A stretch of DNA of 64,000 bases, taken from assembly GCA_028023455.1 (NCBI GenBank), contig JAQFVV010001087.1, forward strand, positions 1 to 64,000. Reading direction: 5' to 3'. The first letter of the stretch is position 1, and each line of letters starts with the position of its first letter. Shown in pieces: positions 24,508 to 36,022 of this stretch. The notes under the pieces were generated by a model, which was not told where the DNA came from, did not search any database, and saw only the letters and a program-made list of their open reading frames with translations. A program made the position numbers and the translations under genes. The stretch comes from Epiperipatus broadwayi (taxonomy: Eukaryota; Onychophora; Udeonychophora; Euonychophora; Peripatidae).

Positions 24508-26020
24508 AAAGCTAGTGAAACAAAACATTTTGAGACTTTGAAAATGGTTCAGAATAGAATACAAAAAATAAAAAGATAACAGATACTATCCTACTAAAAT
24601 CAGCTACACAGATTAGTGAAAATAAACAACAGTACATTCTTTTTATGACCAGGTACATATGTTCTGCAAAGAAAAAATATAAAAATAATTTGTTTCAAAG
24701 AACTGAATATCCGAATTGTATAAAATGGTATGGAAAAGAGTTAATAATGACAACATTTTAAATGAAACGATAAAATATGCCATTAAATTTATGAAAAACT
24801 GAAAAAATTCTAGGAAGTGTTTTTTAAAGAACTCATTGTTAGAGGTGTAGACCAAATGTCTAAATGGTAAAGATATGACAGATGGTAGGAAGGGTGCAGT
24901 AGGGAAATTTATATTTAATAAAAGTGAACTAGATGACTTGAATAACATCAAGATTTGATCAGTTTTTATATAAAATATTTAATAAGATTTTTTCTTTTTA
25001 CACTATCTCCAGAGAACTTTTAGCCTGCCAAAATTATTTTGCATTGGATTTATAGATTATTTAAAGTATTTGATTTTTATAAATATTTTATTGCAAATAA
25101 GGTTTTGGAACATCATGATATATTTATTCTGAAATATATATATCAAAATGTAAACAGAAGTCATTAAATTCATAGTGAGTAATATTAAAAGGGAAATATT
25201 GTAAGGTAATTTTATCTCTCCTAAACATTCTATAGCAGTTTTATGGGAAGACTTTTATGAAAAATTAATAGAATAAAATAAAAGATTACTTAAAATCATT
25301 TAGGTTTTATAGATGATATGATTGTTTTCATAAATAATATTTTGGAGTTGCAAGAAATGTTGTAATAGCTATCAGATGAAAACAAAAAAAAGTAGGGAGT
25401 AAAAACAAATGTTAAATAGCTTCTCAAAAAAAAAAAAAAAAGATATAATAATTTATATTGACAGCAATGAATCAGATATCCCCAAATACAAATGTATTGT
25501 TTAAATTATTAATACAGATGGATGAAGTTAATCAAAATTAAACAGGGATGGAATATTTTTGATAGAAATAACATAATAAGGAGATATTTCTATGTGATGA
25601 AAAATAATTTTTTTGATAAATGTGTTCATATCAGCACTTATTTGTAGGTCTGAGACATGGACATTCATTGAGAAGTAATACAAAGATTGTCATACCAAGT
25701 AGTGAAGTATGAAAAGGTGTATGTTAATAAGGATGGACTGAGAGTGAAGTATGATGAAAGATCATGAATGAATTAAGAGTTAATTAACAAATAGAGCTAT
25801 GCTGATCATGGGCAAAAAGGTGACCAATATATAAATAAATGTAGTCATAAATTAGATTCTAAAAATATAAGAAATCAAGAAAGAAGTAATCTGTGAGATT
25901 GATGAATGAGATAAGAAAAAAATGCTGGTGTGAAAAAGAAGAGTTATGAAGTAGAAAAATTGGATTAAACTTTAAGAGACCACCATCTTGTAGTAGTTTA
26001 ATAATTGTTGATGATTAGTG
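24508..26020 (+). pseudogene. RTE-like LINE, copy 3 (heavily decayed)
   Basis: Nucleotide traces of the RTE-like LINE in the same order as copies 1 and 2: GGATTTATAGATTATTTAAA (motif A region, about 25046), GTTTTGGAACATCATGATAT, GGTTTTATAGATGATATGAT plus TGTTTTCATAAATAATATTTTGGAG (motif C region and downstream, about 25302-25346), CAAGAAATGTTGTAATAG, GGTCTGAGACATGGACATTC, and a 3' end GATTAAACTTTAAGAGACCA with CATCTTGTAGTAGTTTAATAAT (about 25964-26005). No usable frame remains. The 5' boundary is uncertain. Confidence 0.72.
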
Positions 26021-26605
26021 GCAAGGAATAATAATTTGTTATCATTTTATTTACTGTCATATTCTATTATGTATTGCTATTGCAGCATCACCTGGTAGCG
26101 ATTGAGCACATACTCCACAACTACTGAATAATTTAATATAATAACAAACATGAAACAAAGTTATTGGAATTTAGAAAATTGATTAATTTAAAAGACAAAA
26201 GTAAAACTGAAAAAAGTTTTTCATTTATTCATTAAATTAAATCAGTTTTAAAATGAACAAGTGCAAAGCATAAAAATAAGTTGTTGTTTTTTTATTAAAT
26301 TAAATGAAGTTTTTTCAAATGCAAATCTTAGTTGTTTTTTCTTTTTTTTTCCATTATTAAATCTAAACATAGGATATATCTAGCATTTCTCAAATTTTAT
26401 AGTCACATTTGTATTTATTACCCTACTCATTTGGTTGTGTTTTCATTATAATATTATGCATAAAGTTTGTTTTTAAGTAAGACGTTTTTGTTTTTATCCA
26501 GTACAAGTAATTATTCATAGTAGTTGATTACTCAGAGATTTCCAGCTGATGAAAATGGAGGAAAATGTTCAGATTAGTTAATTGAATAGAATCACATGCA
26601 AGATA

Positions 26606-26711
26606 GTCAAGCATTGGTGGTCGAGAGATCAGTGATGGCTGCTTTACAAGCAGTTGTCCTGGGCTAGCGGGTTCGCTTCCCGGCTGATGCTATGACACAT
26701 GCAAAAAAAAA
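26606..26711 (+). mobile_element. tRNA-derived SINE
   Basis: Leader GTCAAGCATTGGTGGTCG, an A-box-like GGTCGAGAGATCAG, an anticodon-arm-like GCTGCTTTACAAGCAG, a B box GCGGGTTCGCTTCCCGGC, then TGATGCTATGACACATG and an A-rich tail. It is closest to the copy at 57322-57426. It is non-coding and Pol III-type. Confidence 0.88.
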
Positions 26712-26994
26712 CAGACATCACTTAAGATCTTTTAAAAAAATACTATAAAAATATTTACTGGCATATTAAAATACGTGTTTAGTCATTATAAACTTAAAAC
26801 ATTACTTTTTGAAAAATAACTTTTAAACAATTTTAAAATAGCTTGAATTAGATTGAGTTGTTGTAGAAATTTTATTTTTAAATACAACTGAATATTGTAT
26901 TTTGTTTAATTAGCAATAATAAATGACATATAATTGGAATATAATAGCAGTCAATAAACAATGAATATATGAACCAATAGTAAAAAGTATCATA

Positions 26995-27410
26995 AAATAT
27001 CGTAGCACATTTTGGAAATTAAAGAATAAGACAGAAAAAGAATTGATGACAACAGAAATGGATTTCTGGCAAAGATCTGCAGAAATGTTAAATAAAAAAC
27101 ATAAGTAAAAAGAGAATTGGAGAAATAATGGAAGTTGAACTTACTATCATATCTGAAATCAGAATAAGGCAATTAGAATGGTATTGACATGTGCGGAAAA
27201 TGTCCTAGGAAAGATTACTAAAATAAATATTAAGCTAGGAACCACCAGGAACGACAGAAAGAGGATATTCAAAAAGGAACTTGTAAGAGGAATAGATAGA
27301 GAAATTAGAGAAAGAAATTTTCAAGAATATGTCATTGATAGAAAAGTATAGGTATTTAAGAATCAGAAAATGTCAAGAAGCATTATGGATCGTATGAAGA
27401 CTGTTTAAAT
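26995..27410 (+). pseudogene. LINE C-terminal fragment
   Basis: Broken plus-strand translation reads TEMDFWQRSAEMLN, then (shifted) ISEIRIRQLEWY followed by HVRKM, then LSWEPPGTTERGYSKR. This order (a MDFWRRSA-like helix, RQLRWYGHV RM, then a PPG..RRGRP-like basic segment) is the usual C-terminal region of animal non-LTR reverse transcriptase proteins. Several stops and no RT core are present. It differs from both LINE types above, so it may be a third family. The flanking 27411-28339 is AT-rich with nothing recognised. Confidence 0.6.
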
Positions 27411-28339
27411 TTATTTATATTAATACTTTATATATAAATCTCAAACCCAAATTGAAAGATATGCAATAAGATATATATATATACGTGAGTGTGTGTCACA
27501 TACAAAGTTTAAATTTCATTTACTTTTTACTTCAAATTTTTCTTTAACACTAAACAAGTAACTTGCATATAATAATAATATATACCAAACTCTATAATGT
27601 TTAATAATGAAAGAATTAGATAATTTCTTCAAGAATTAATAGAAATGTAAGCTGGGGATATTGTTTATTTATAAGAGATGATAAAGAATGTTATTTGGGT
27701 ATGAACAATAATGTTGGAGGGTAATGTATTCAGTGTATTAGATTTGCTGATAAGCTCATTGAGAAGAGGTTGATCTCAATACAATTTAGAATAGATTTGG
27801 AATTAATTTAATGCTTTTAAATATTTACCAATTTCGTTAAGTAACAAGCAAAAAAATGAAAAAGAATTTAAATAAAAAGTGTTTTGCAAAAACTTACTTG
27901 TAATAAAAAGAAATAATTAATTCTGAGGATTATTGAATTTGAAATTAAAAAAAGCAATTTGCAAAATATTAAAAAGAATGATGTATGATTAAGAAGAGAG
28001 AAGAGAACCAATTGAAAACATCTGAGTACAATGAAAAGAAAAGAAAAAATAAAAGATCTTAAGCAAAGAATTAATTACCTATAGTATCTTACGAACATAG
28101 CAAAAGATAAAGATGCTCAGAAAAAATGTCACTATCCCTTTTCACTCCCAGAATATCATAATCTATACTCATATGTTTTTTTTTTTTACCACTAACCTCA
28201 TTTCTTTTCACTGTTTATGTAAACTTATAATATATTGTGTTATAATGTTTCTTCCCTTTTAATGAATTGTACGGTGTGAATTTAGCATTGATACTATATG
28301 GAAAATACTTAGGGAAAAATTTTTTCCTTTTTCATTTAG

Positions 28340-29092
28340 TTAGTGCATATATATATATATATATACTACAAATCGATGTCTGTATTTTTTGAAAATAATA
28401 TACATAAACTTATAAATAAATATTAGAAAATACAGTAATTAAAATTTGTTAAAAAGAACAAAAAAAAAAATAAACGTCACTTAGGAGCGCTTTCAACTAT
28501 CCTTGTAGTCTTTGTCAACTGATATTTTGAAAGGTCAACTTTCCCATAATTCTGTGATCTCAATGTTTGCTGCCTGCCTATTGATTAAGTCTTGCTTGTA
28601 TTTATACATTAACATAGCTTCCTTGATTTTTCTTTTATTATTATTATTATTATTTTCAGTTTGCAATATTTCTATGTTATTATAATTAAAATCAAAATCA
28701 TATATACATGATTTATAGGAAACAAAATTCTAAAGCTAATGAAAATTTATCAGCTTCTGTTTTTATGACCATAATAAATCATGTATATATGGTTTTGATT
28801 TTAATTATAATAACATAGAAATATTGCAAACTGAAAGAAATAATAATAAAAGAAAAATCAAGGAAGCTATGTTAATATATAAATACAAGCAATACTTAAT
28901 CAATAGGCAGGCAGAAAATGTTAAGATCATGGAATTATGGGAAAGTTGACCTTTTAATGTATTAGTTGACAAAGACTACAAGGATAGTTGAAAGTGCACC
29001 TAAGTGACATTTATATTTTTTTGTTCTTTTTAAAAAAATTTAATTACTGTATTTGCTAATATTTATTTATAAGTTTCATATATATATATAGT
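28340..29092. mobile_element. Large foldback element, arms about 320-370 bp
   Basis: The left arm (about 28340-28717) reappears inverted at about 28774-29092, with a loop of about 56 nt. Paired blocks include ACTATCCTTGTAGTCTTTGT with ACAAAGACTACAAGGATAGT, GCAATATTTCTATGTTATTA with TAATAACATAGAAATATTGC, and TATATACATGATTTAT with ATAAATCATGTATATA. The arms have diverged slightly (point changes and a shorter TTA microsatellite in the right arm). No open frame is present. A transcript across it would fold into a hairpin of more than 300 bp. Confidence 0.9.
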
Positions 29093-32000
29093 AAGTATTC
29101 AGATTAACTGTAGGTCTAGGTATTAAAAAAAAGAAGTTTGTTGATCTTGTTCAGTTTTTTTCTCACTTGGTTCATGGATAATGGAGATCTTGAAATACAA
29201 AGAACTAGATAAACATGGCAAATAATATTGTTTACTGCTAATTCTAGCTTCAAAATCCTAAATCTGTTCTGATCAATCTCAGAAAAAAATATAAACAGGT
29301 AAATAAGTAAATAGATTTTGGAAATAGTTAAGTACACCATTAAAGATTACTTGAATAGAATCAACATTATTATTAAGTATTACATATTTCAATTTCTGTT
29401 ATTGCAATCACCATAGCAATGCCTATTATGCAATTAAATGTTTTATGTTTCACATATATTTGTTTGTAAATTAATTTGGGGGAAAATTATTATTAAAAAA
29501 CATATGTAAAAATATTTATATGCATTAAAATGTATTAGAATTGTAATAGAAATTCTTTATTTTGTTTTAAAAATGATCAAACTTGGATTTCATTTTCACT
29601 GTATCAATTCTTTTAAAATCTTCATTTTGCTTACAAATTGGAAGCAAAATTTTCTTGAACAAATTGTTCATCATCGAGTTAAATTCGAGTGATTTCCAAC
29701 AATTGTTATGACAATGATAACATCACCAAGTGTATCTTAAAAATAGAATGGAGAGGCTGTAATTTGAGTTCTTATTATTTTATTGCATAGAACAGATATG
29801 TTTTTCTCTGTCTTTAAAAATTTATTAAATTTTATCATTTAAGTGGTTAATTGATAAAACTATGAAAGAATAAAATTTATAACTATCTGCCCATTCAATG
29901 GGGCAGCTAGCTGATGAAATTCCAAGGGAAACAACAAAAATGGGAAAGAAAGAAAAACCCATCAAAATGCATTGTATTGCAGGTCAGCTATATAAATATA
30001 TTCTGTGGTAAATCCAGAATTGCATTCATTTATTTATTATGGTATGATGGATATAAACCCCATTATATTTCTATGGATATCATATTTCAGATCAAGGATT
30101 TTTACAGAATCAATTAACTCAACTTATGTGTGATGATAAGCAATTTACTTTCGTACATTAAAAAAAAAGAAAAAAAAAGGAAATAAAAAGCTAGTATTGA
30201 TTCTTCACTTGATTATAATTGGATTGTGTCATTAAAGGAATTCTTTGCACATTATTGTCAATGAAAAGGAAAATTAAAGCAAGTGATGTGTAATTTTGCA
30301 TCTGATGTTTTTGAAAACTAGATACTTATATATTTAAAAGAAAACATTAGAAATTAAATGCAAAAGGAATTGAATTCGAATCTGCATTAGTTACCACACA
30401 TGCTTATCTTCTCTACTCAAAGGAAAATCATCTCTACACCTTAGGATTGGAAATAAAAAACTGGAAGCTACAATGTATCAGTGGATAGTGAGTGAAAATA
30501 GACAGACTTTCACTTATATGGTATGATTTCTATGCATATATTTTTTTTTGTTAAAGGAAAGGAAGTATTTACATTTTAGTGTAAAAACATAGGTAAATAG
30601 AATTCATGCTAAAAAAAAGGGGATGGAGAAATTCATTTAGTTCTTATTATTTAGGCTCTTATCTGATGATGTATGCAAATATGATCTGATGTTTTCAAAT
30701 ATTAAATTTTTTGTATGTTCAAAATGTAACTTGAGAATATCATATAGAAAAGGATTTACATATAACATTTTTTATGTTTGTATAAATTTAGAGTTGATTT
30801 AAGATCCGATGAATCTGTTTAAATCTCTCTTTTGAATGCGCAAGATAATTTTGGTACTTAAAATTTGGTCCAAAATCAAACTCATCTTTATAAGTGAAAT
30901 AGAATTGAAATATATATAAATTTTATACATCATTTTTTTAAATCCGATTACATATAAACTTTATATTTGTCATTGCATTTAAATATTTGTTTACTTATCT
31001 AAGTCAATATTACTAGTAAATAATTTTATTAGTTCAGAGTTGATCATTTATTTGTTTATTTAATCCCTTTACAAAAATCTTAATCGATTGTGTACTGTCA
31101 TTAGTTAGAATGACTTATCTAATCACTTTTTAAATTTCTTTGGAGTAGAGATCATAAATCTCATTAGCTAGTATAACCAAATATTATCTTTGGCTTGGTT
31201 AATTGCCAATTATTATCATATATAGCTTAATTGTTACAAAGTTCATTTTATATTCAATTGATTGGAGATTAAGTAGATGAATAATCTCAATGATTATAAG
31301 TCAGTAAATGTCCAATAGAAATCTACAATATATTTTATATAATGTGATTGAGTACGGTAAAAGGTAAAATTACCTAATGTATTTATTGATAATAAATTCT
31401 TGTGGAGTGTTTTATTTTAGAATATAACTGAAGCAATTATTGCATATCGATCAACTGTAGGGCACGAATTAAATGTTTATATTATATTTAACGTTTTATT
31501 AAAATAGTTATAAAACTGAATAAAAATTTTATTTAAGCACTATAAATAGGGTGTAGGTTTATAAAACATTTTTCAAAATGTACTTATAGTTATTTAGAAA
31601 CTAGTTTATTTGAATAAAACAGAATGTCATTAAATATTGAAATAAATTGGATTACTGTAGGTAATATTAAATCCATAAAGTATGTCGGAATTTAGTTAGT
31701 TATTGATTCAAATTGAGTTTCATTCAATTATCGATTAAATAAATATCTCAAGCATACATCATTAATTTAGGGCAATGATATATGATTTCACTGCTTATTG
31801 CAGTTTACTTTGGAATTGTAAATAGATTTGTTGATGCCTGGAATGATGAGCTCATTTGCTTTATTTCATTTTAAATACTATCTGGATAAATTATATTTTG
31901 ATAGGGATTATTGTTAGTGTTTTGTGATAGTGTAGTGGACAATCTAAATAATTATGTATGGGAAATATTGTTATTGCCTAATGTGGTCGATAACTGAGCT

Positions 32001-32437
32001 AGATAATTTTACACAGTTTATAACACAATTACTACTTATTAATGCATGTTTTGTTCTGTGATAAAGAATATAGAACTTGAGGGCATTTCTTTATGATAAA
32101 TGTTGACTGAACAAATATAGAGAGGTATTGAGATAGAAAATCCATTATTATTGTGACAAAGTAGCTACCCAATGCTAGCTGATGATTATAGTATACAAGT
32201 GACAATTATTATAAAGTGCCAAATCAACTTTAGGGCTGTTATAAAATGACATTCCATAGTTAGGTTATATCTATAGTATTATGAATGATGTTTCAATTCT
32301 TAAATATAGTAAAGTTTATTATATTATTATCCCATATTATAATGAATAGTTCATTACAAAATGGTGATCAATAATCGGGTTATTTTTTGTTCAGATTAGA
32401 TTGATCATTTCCCAGGCATCATCATTTTTTATCTCCT
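29093..32437. other. Featureless AT-rich tract (3.3 kb)
   Basis: The longest stretch in the window without a recognised repeat, gene or RNA. Two short open frames (29116-29340 minus, 29914-30117 plus) have no known motif. It may be intronic or simply old unrecognised repeats. Confidence 0.45.
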
Positions 32438-32460
32438 TACAATATATATATATATAATGT

Positions 32461-32491
<31 letters not shown>

Positions 32492-32492
32492 A
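32438..32492. repeat. (AT)n microsatellite pair
   Basis: Two AT runs, each flanked by AATGTTATTAT, which suggests a small duplication of a run plus its flank. Confidence 0.9.
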
Positions 32493-32619
32493 TGTTATTA
32501 TTGAAAAAGTTTATTTGTAATATTGTATATAAATTGTTCTTTAGATATAATATTTCTATATTCTTTGATTATTATTAAATTTATAAAAAGATAATGGAAT
32601 GAATGGTTTATTGTTCCAG

Positions 32620-33115
32620 AATTCGTATGAAATTTGAGTTCTAGGAGTAACAGAGATTGAGTCAAATCCAGGACTTTGACTTCTAGAATTTCTCATCTAC
32701 TATTGCACTAAGTCATCAAATTAATTAAATTTGTAAAAAATAAAAGTTGACCTCTGATAAATTCAATGCAAAAGCGTTCCTGACCAATAGAAAGAGTTCA
32801 CAACAAGTACAAACACTGAAGTAACTGAAATTGAATAAGATCAATGGACCTTGAGATCTAGAATCTCCTACTTTATCACTGCACTAAATCACACAGGATA
32901 ATTAAATATGCCATAAGAAGCATCTTTGATAAATTCAATACTAAATACTGTTCCTAACTAATATAAGAAATTTGAATACCAAAGTGAGAGAGACTGAACT
33001 GAATCCAAGGACGCTGAGTTCTAAACCACGCTAAAATGACTTAATTCATAAGAGTAAAAAAATGTTTGTTTCTGATAAATTCAATACATACTAACGCTCC
33101 CACTAATAGAAAGCC
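32620..33115. repeat. Degenerate tandem array, period about 160-180 bp, three units
   Basis: The block CTGATAAATTCAAT occurs near 32754, 32931 (TTGATAAATTCAAT) and 33075. The block beginning AGATTGAGTCAAATCCAGGA recurs as AAATTGAATAAGATCAATGG and AGACTGAACTGAATCCAAGG at about 32655, 32830 and 32991. CACTAAGTCA/CACTAAATCA and GTTCCTGACCAATAGAAAG/GTTCCTAACTAATATAAG are also repeated. This looks like an old minisatellite or satellite remnant. Confidence 0.75.
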
Positions 33116-33522
33116 TTTTAACCAAAAACTAATCAAAAGAATTTGTGCATTACTTTTTTGCGTTCATTGATTACTCATTACTTATTTATTTGAATCTAGA
33201 ATGATGACAAAAGTAATTAATGTTAGAACTATCTTTTATAAGAGTGAAAAATATTTGATAATTATTTTCGATAATTTTCTGAGTGCAAAACCGAATAGAA
33301 GCATTATAAGCAATTAAGTTTTATGCAAAATTAATTCCTACAATATCCAAAAAGGATTTCTGAAATTATTAATCAAATATTTTCTTTCAACAATCCTGAA
33401 TGAAATATTGCCATTGTTTGGCCATAAAATTAGCAGCAAAACCAATTGTTTGACTAATAATTTTCTCCTCATCGGAACATTATCTAATATTCACTTACAA
33501 AATTAATTTATTTCCTTTTTAG

Positions 33523-33600
33523 AAGTTTGTAAATGTGTTTAATTCGGTCTTTATACACATTTGTTTGTGCCTGCGGCTTTCATCACCGCCGGACTAATAC
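33523..33600 (+). other. Possible isolated exon (splice-site bounded)
   Basis: A pyrimidine-rich TTATTTCCTTTTTAG acceptor precedes 33523 and a consensus GTAAGT donor begins at 33601. The 78-nt interval is locally G+C- and CpG-richer (GCCTGCGGC, CACCGCCGG). All three frames contain a stop somewhere, so it cannot be a plain internal coding exon. One frame opens with ATG at 33534 and stays open to the donor (MCLIRSLYTFVCACGF...), so a first coding exon or a 5' non-coding exon is possible. No protein family is recognised. Confidence 0.3.
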
Positions 33601-33660
33601 GTAAGTACCCCAAGGTATTTTTTTTTTCATCAATTATTTAACTGGAACTATATATACATA

Positions 33661-33796
33661 TTTAAAACAGGCGAAACTCACTATACGTATTGCCACACAC
33701 AGCAAGCTAGAGTAATCAATGGATGCCAGAAGGCTTGTGAATAGAATCCTCATCTCTGTGTGGCAATACGTATAGTGAGTTTAGCCTGTTTTAAAA
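33661..33796. mobile_element. Foldback MITE, about 135 bp
   Basis: Inverted arms of about 40 nt: TTTAAAACAGGCGAAACTCA then CTATACGTATTGCCACACA, against TGTGTGGCAATACGTATAGT then GAGTTTAGCCTGTTTTAAA. There is one mismatch (GGCGAAAC versus GGCTAAAC). The loop of about 55 nt has no recognised content. The target-site duplication is unclear. Confidence 0.85.
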
Positions 33797-34333
33797 CAGT
33801 TATAAGCAAGCATAAGAAGTCGTGGTCATGTGATGTTTGTTAACTATATATATATCTTAGTGAAATAATGTACAGAAATTTTTATTAGCTTAACGTTACT
33901 ATTTTATGATGATTGTCTTGAAGAAATTATTTTTTCTTATAAATAATGTCTGTGTGAACATATACCGTTAATCTTTACTAGAAGAAAAAAAATTAAATTC
34001 TTAAATTGAAATTTATTTTTGTCAGCAATAAAATTTAAAAAAAAAAATATTGGAAAAATCTTATGCGTTATCCCTTGCCACGTCTTGTGTTGCCTAAAGT
34101 GGTTGACTAACTCCGACAGCTTTGCCGTATTGATTGATTTGTTGATCGTAGAATTACATTTTTTTTCTATTGCTAATCTGAGTGATTTTTAATAATATTA
34201 TTTTATCAAATGAAAATAAATATTTTCTTTTAGTGGCGATAAATAATGAGAAACTATGAAAAAATGAAATATCAAAAAGAAAACATTAAAATATATTATA
34301 GAATTAATACTGATATATATATATAAAATAAAT

Positions 34334-34568
34334 AATTAGGTGGATTTGAACTCAGACTTTCAAGCTCCCTTTAGTCACCGCTCCATCTTATGCAACCGAT
34401 ACTCATGTCAACATACATGAAATGATACACATGACCACATACATGAAATAAGTATATTGAAGATCATTTATCATTTTCACATGTATGTGGTCGTGTGTGT
34501 CGGTTGCATAAGATGGAGCGGATGACTAAAGGAAGCTTGAAAGTCTGGGTTCAAACCCCCTATAATTA
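34334..34568. mobile_element. Foldback element whose arms start like repeat R1
   Basis: Arms: GGTGGATTTGAACTCAGACT then TTCAAGCTCCCTTTAGTCA and CGCTCCATCTTATGCAACCG, mirrored at 34480-34568 as CGGTTGCATAAGATGGAGCG, GATGACTAAAGGAAGCTTG and AAAGTCTGGGTTCAAACCCC. The TTTGAACTCAGACTTTC block is shared with the start of R1 (3481 and 48139), so the two families may share a terminal module. The flanks TAATTA and TAATTA are compatible with a short target-site duplication. Confidence 0.8.
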
Positions 34569-34917
34569 CATCTAGCTTAAAGTATATATACTATACTCGT
34601 ATTTAAATATAAAATAAGTAAACAAATGTTTTATTGGTTAGGAATTAATAAGATATTTGTTAGGAAAAATGACAGGGCTGACCTGCCATTCTGCACTATT
34701 CTAAATCTCACAGGCTGATTGATATATATATATATGACAAATCTGAAAATAGATAATTGTATTAAATCTCATGACAGTAATACTCATAAGCATCTTTTTT
34801 GTTTGTGTTTTATATTATAAATCTAATTTTTCTGAATGATCTTTTGTCTTTTACATTTATAAACATTTATATACTCATAGATACTGTTATGTAAACAGGG
34901 CTAATTGAATAAACAAA

Positions 34918-35001
34918 GTCAAGCATTGGTGGCCTAGTGGTTAGCATAGCTGCCTTCCAAGCAGCTGGCCCGGGTTCGCTTCCCGGTCAACGCATTTGAC
35001 A
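34918..35001 (+). mobile_element. tRNA-Gly(UCC)-like SINE or tRNA gene
   Basis: 34923-34994 is exactly 72 nt and aligns without gaps to animal tRNA-Gly-UCC: acceptor GCATTGG, A box TGGCCTAGTGG, anticodon arm CTGCCTTCCAAGCAG with TCC in the loop, T arm CCCGGGTTCGCTTCCCGG, acceptor 3' TCAACGC and discriminator A. Faults: a mismatch at acceptor position 3 (A opposite C), a G-U at position 7, and pyrimidine C at T-loop position 57. The flanks GTCAA upstream and TTTGACAT downstream are shared with SINE copies at 4849 and 49148, which argues for a SINE rather than a working tRNA gene. No T-run terminator follows. Confidence 0.85.
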
Positions 35002-35833
35002 TATATATATAAAGTAAGTTTTCATACAAGATGAAATGGTTTTATATATATATAACAAAGTATATAAACATTTTTTAAAATCTATATAAATACTGTTCAA
35101 CAAATTACGTAGAGAAATTTGAATAAATAGTACATAAATTTTGTAATCCACATTTTTTTTATTTTTACAAATCTCATTTTATTACACTGAATTCATGTAT
35201 ATAAATTAATTTTACACATTTTTCTGTGATTCATTCATTTTCATATGATCATTCTCGCAGCGCATAAAGCAGATCAAAATGAAAATTGAAAAATCTACTT
35301 TGTATATCAATCCCAAAAATCAATGTTTATTTTGTATATTACATGCAGCATATTTATTTATAAATCTTCATTTTTTTATTGTAAATATAAACCCTTAAAA
35401 CAATCTACCATGGACTAACTACCAAAATAAGACTTAACCAGAAAATAAGACCTATCATGATTTTTCAGAATGCTTATAAGCCCTACCCCAAATATAAGTC
35501 CTAGTTAAGATCATCAGCCAGATAGAAAGCTTTTGTTTGCCCACTGAAACACATAATGGACATATTGAATTATAAAAGTAATGAATGTATAAATAAACAA
35601 TATGATTGACATTAATACGGTCGCCATTTTCTAGCAACGTAATTCTATCTGTATAGAGAAACATTTTATCTAGCACAAGTCAGTATATTGGACAATTTAT
35701 AATTTCATTTATGTATTTTTAGGTACTTATTTTATTTATATTTAATAATTAGATTTAGAATGTTTGATGTAGTTGTAGAGTTTTATTATGGTAGCTTTTA
35801 AATATTCAAGATAAAAGAAAAATTATAGATAGT
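35002..35833. other. AT-rich sequence without a recognised gene
   Basis: The minus-strand frame at 35455-35676 has no recognised motif. Nothing else is seen. Confidence 0.45.
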
Positions 35834-36022
35834 CAAAATAAGAGTCATAGATCACATGACCCTATCTCTTAATTAAGCTTGTGAGTTATAAACAGTGAGG
35901 ATTGCCAATTCCTCAACAAGCTTTGTGATAAATGCTTAGCTAGAGAAAGCATTTAAAATATGTCAGGACCCCTCCCCCAAACCTCTGACCATGGTTTCGT
36001 GCTTTGGCAATCCTCATTGTTT
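35834..36022 (-). repeat. Dispersed repeat R3, copy B
   Basis: The reverse complement of 23985-24166. AAGAGTCATAGATCACATGA, AAGCTTTGTGATAAATGCTT then AGCTA, and ACCATGGTTTCGTGCTTTGG mirror copy A. The G run of copy A corresponds to CCCCTCCCCCAAACC here. GGATTGCCAATTCCTC and GGCAATCCTCATTG occur at opposite ends of the copy as a short inverted pair. Confidence 0.8.

Noticed and set aside
33676-33690. Resemblance of ACTCACTATA to the T7 promoter core (cloning vector contamination)
   Set aside because: Only about 11 nt agree, the sequence occurs twice as part of the MITE inverted arms, and no vector sequence surrounds it.
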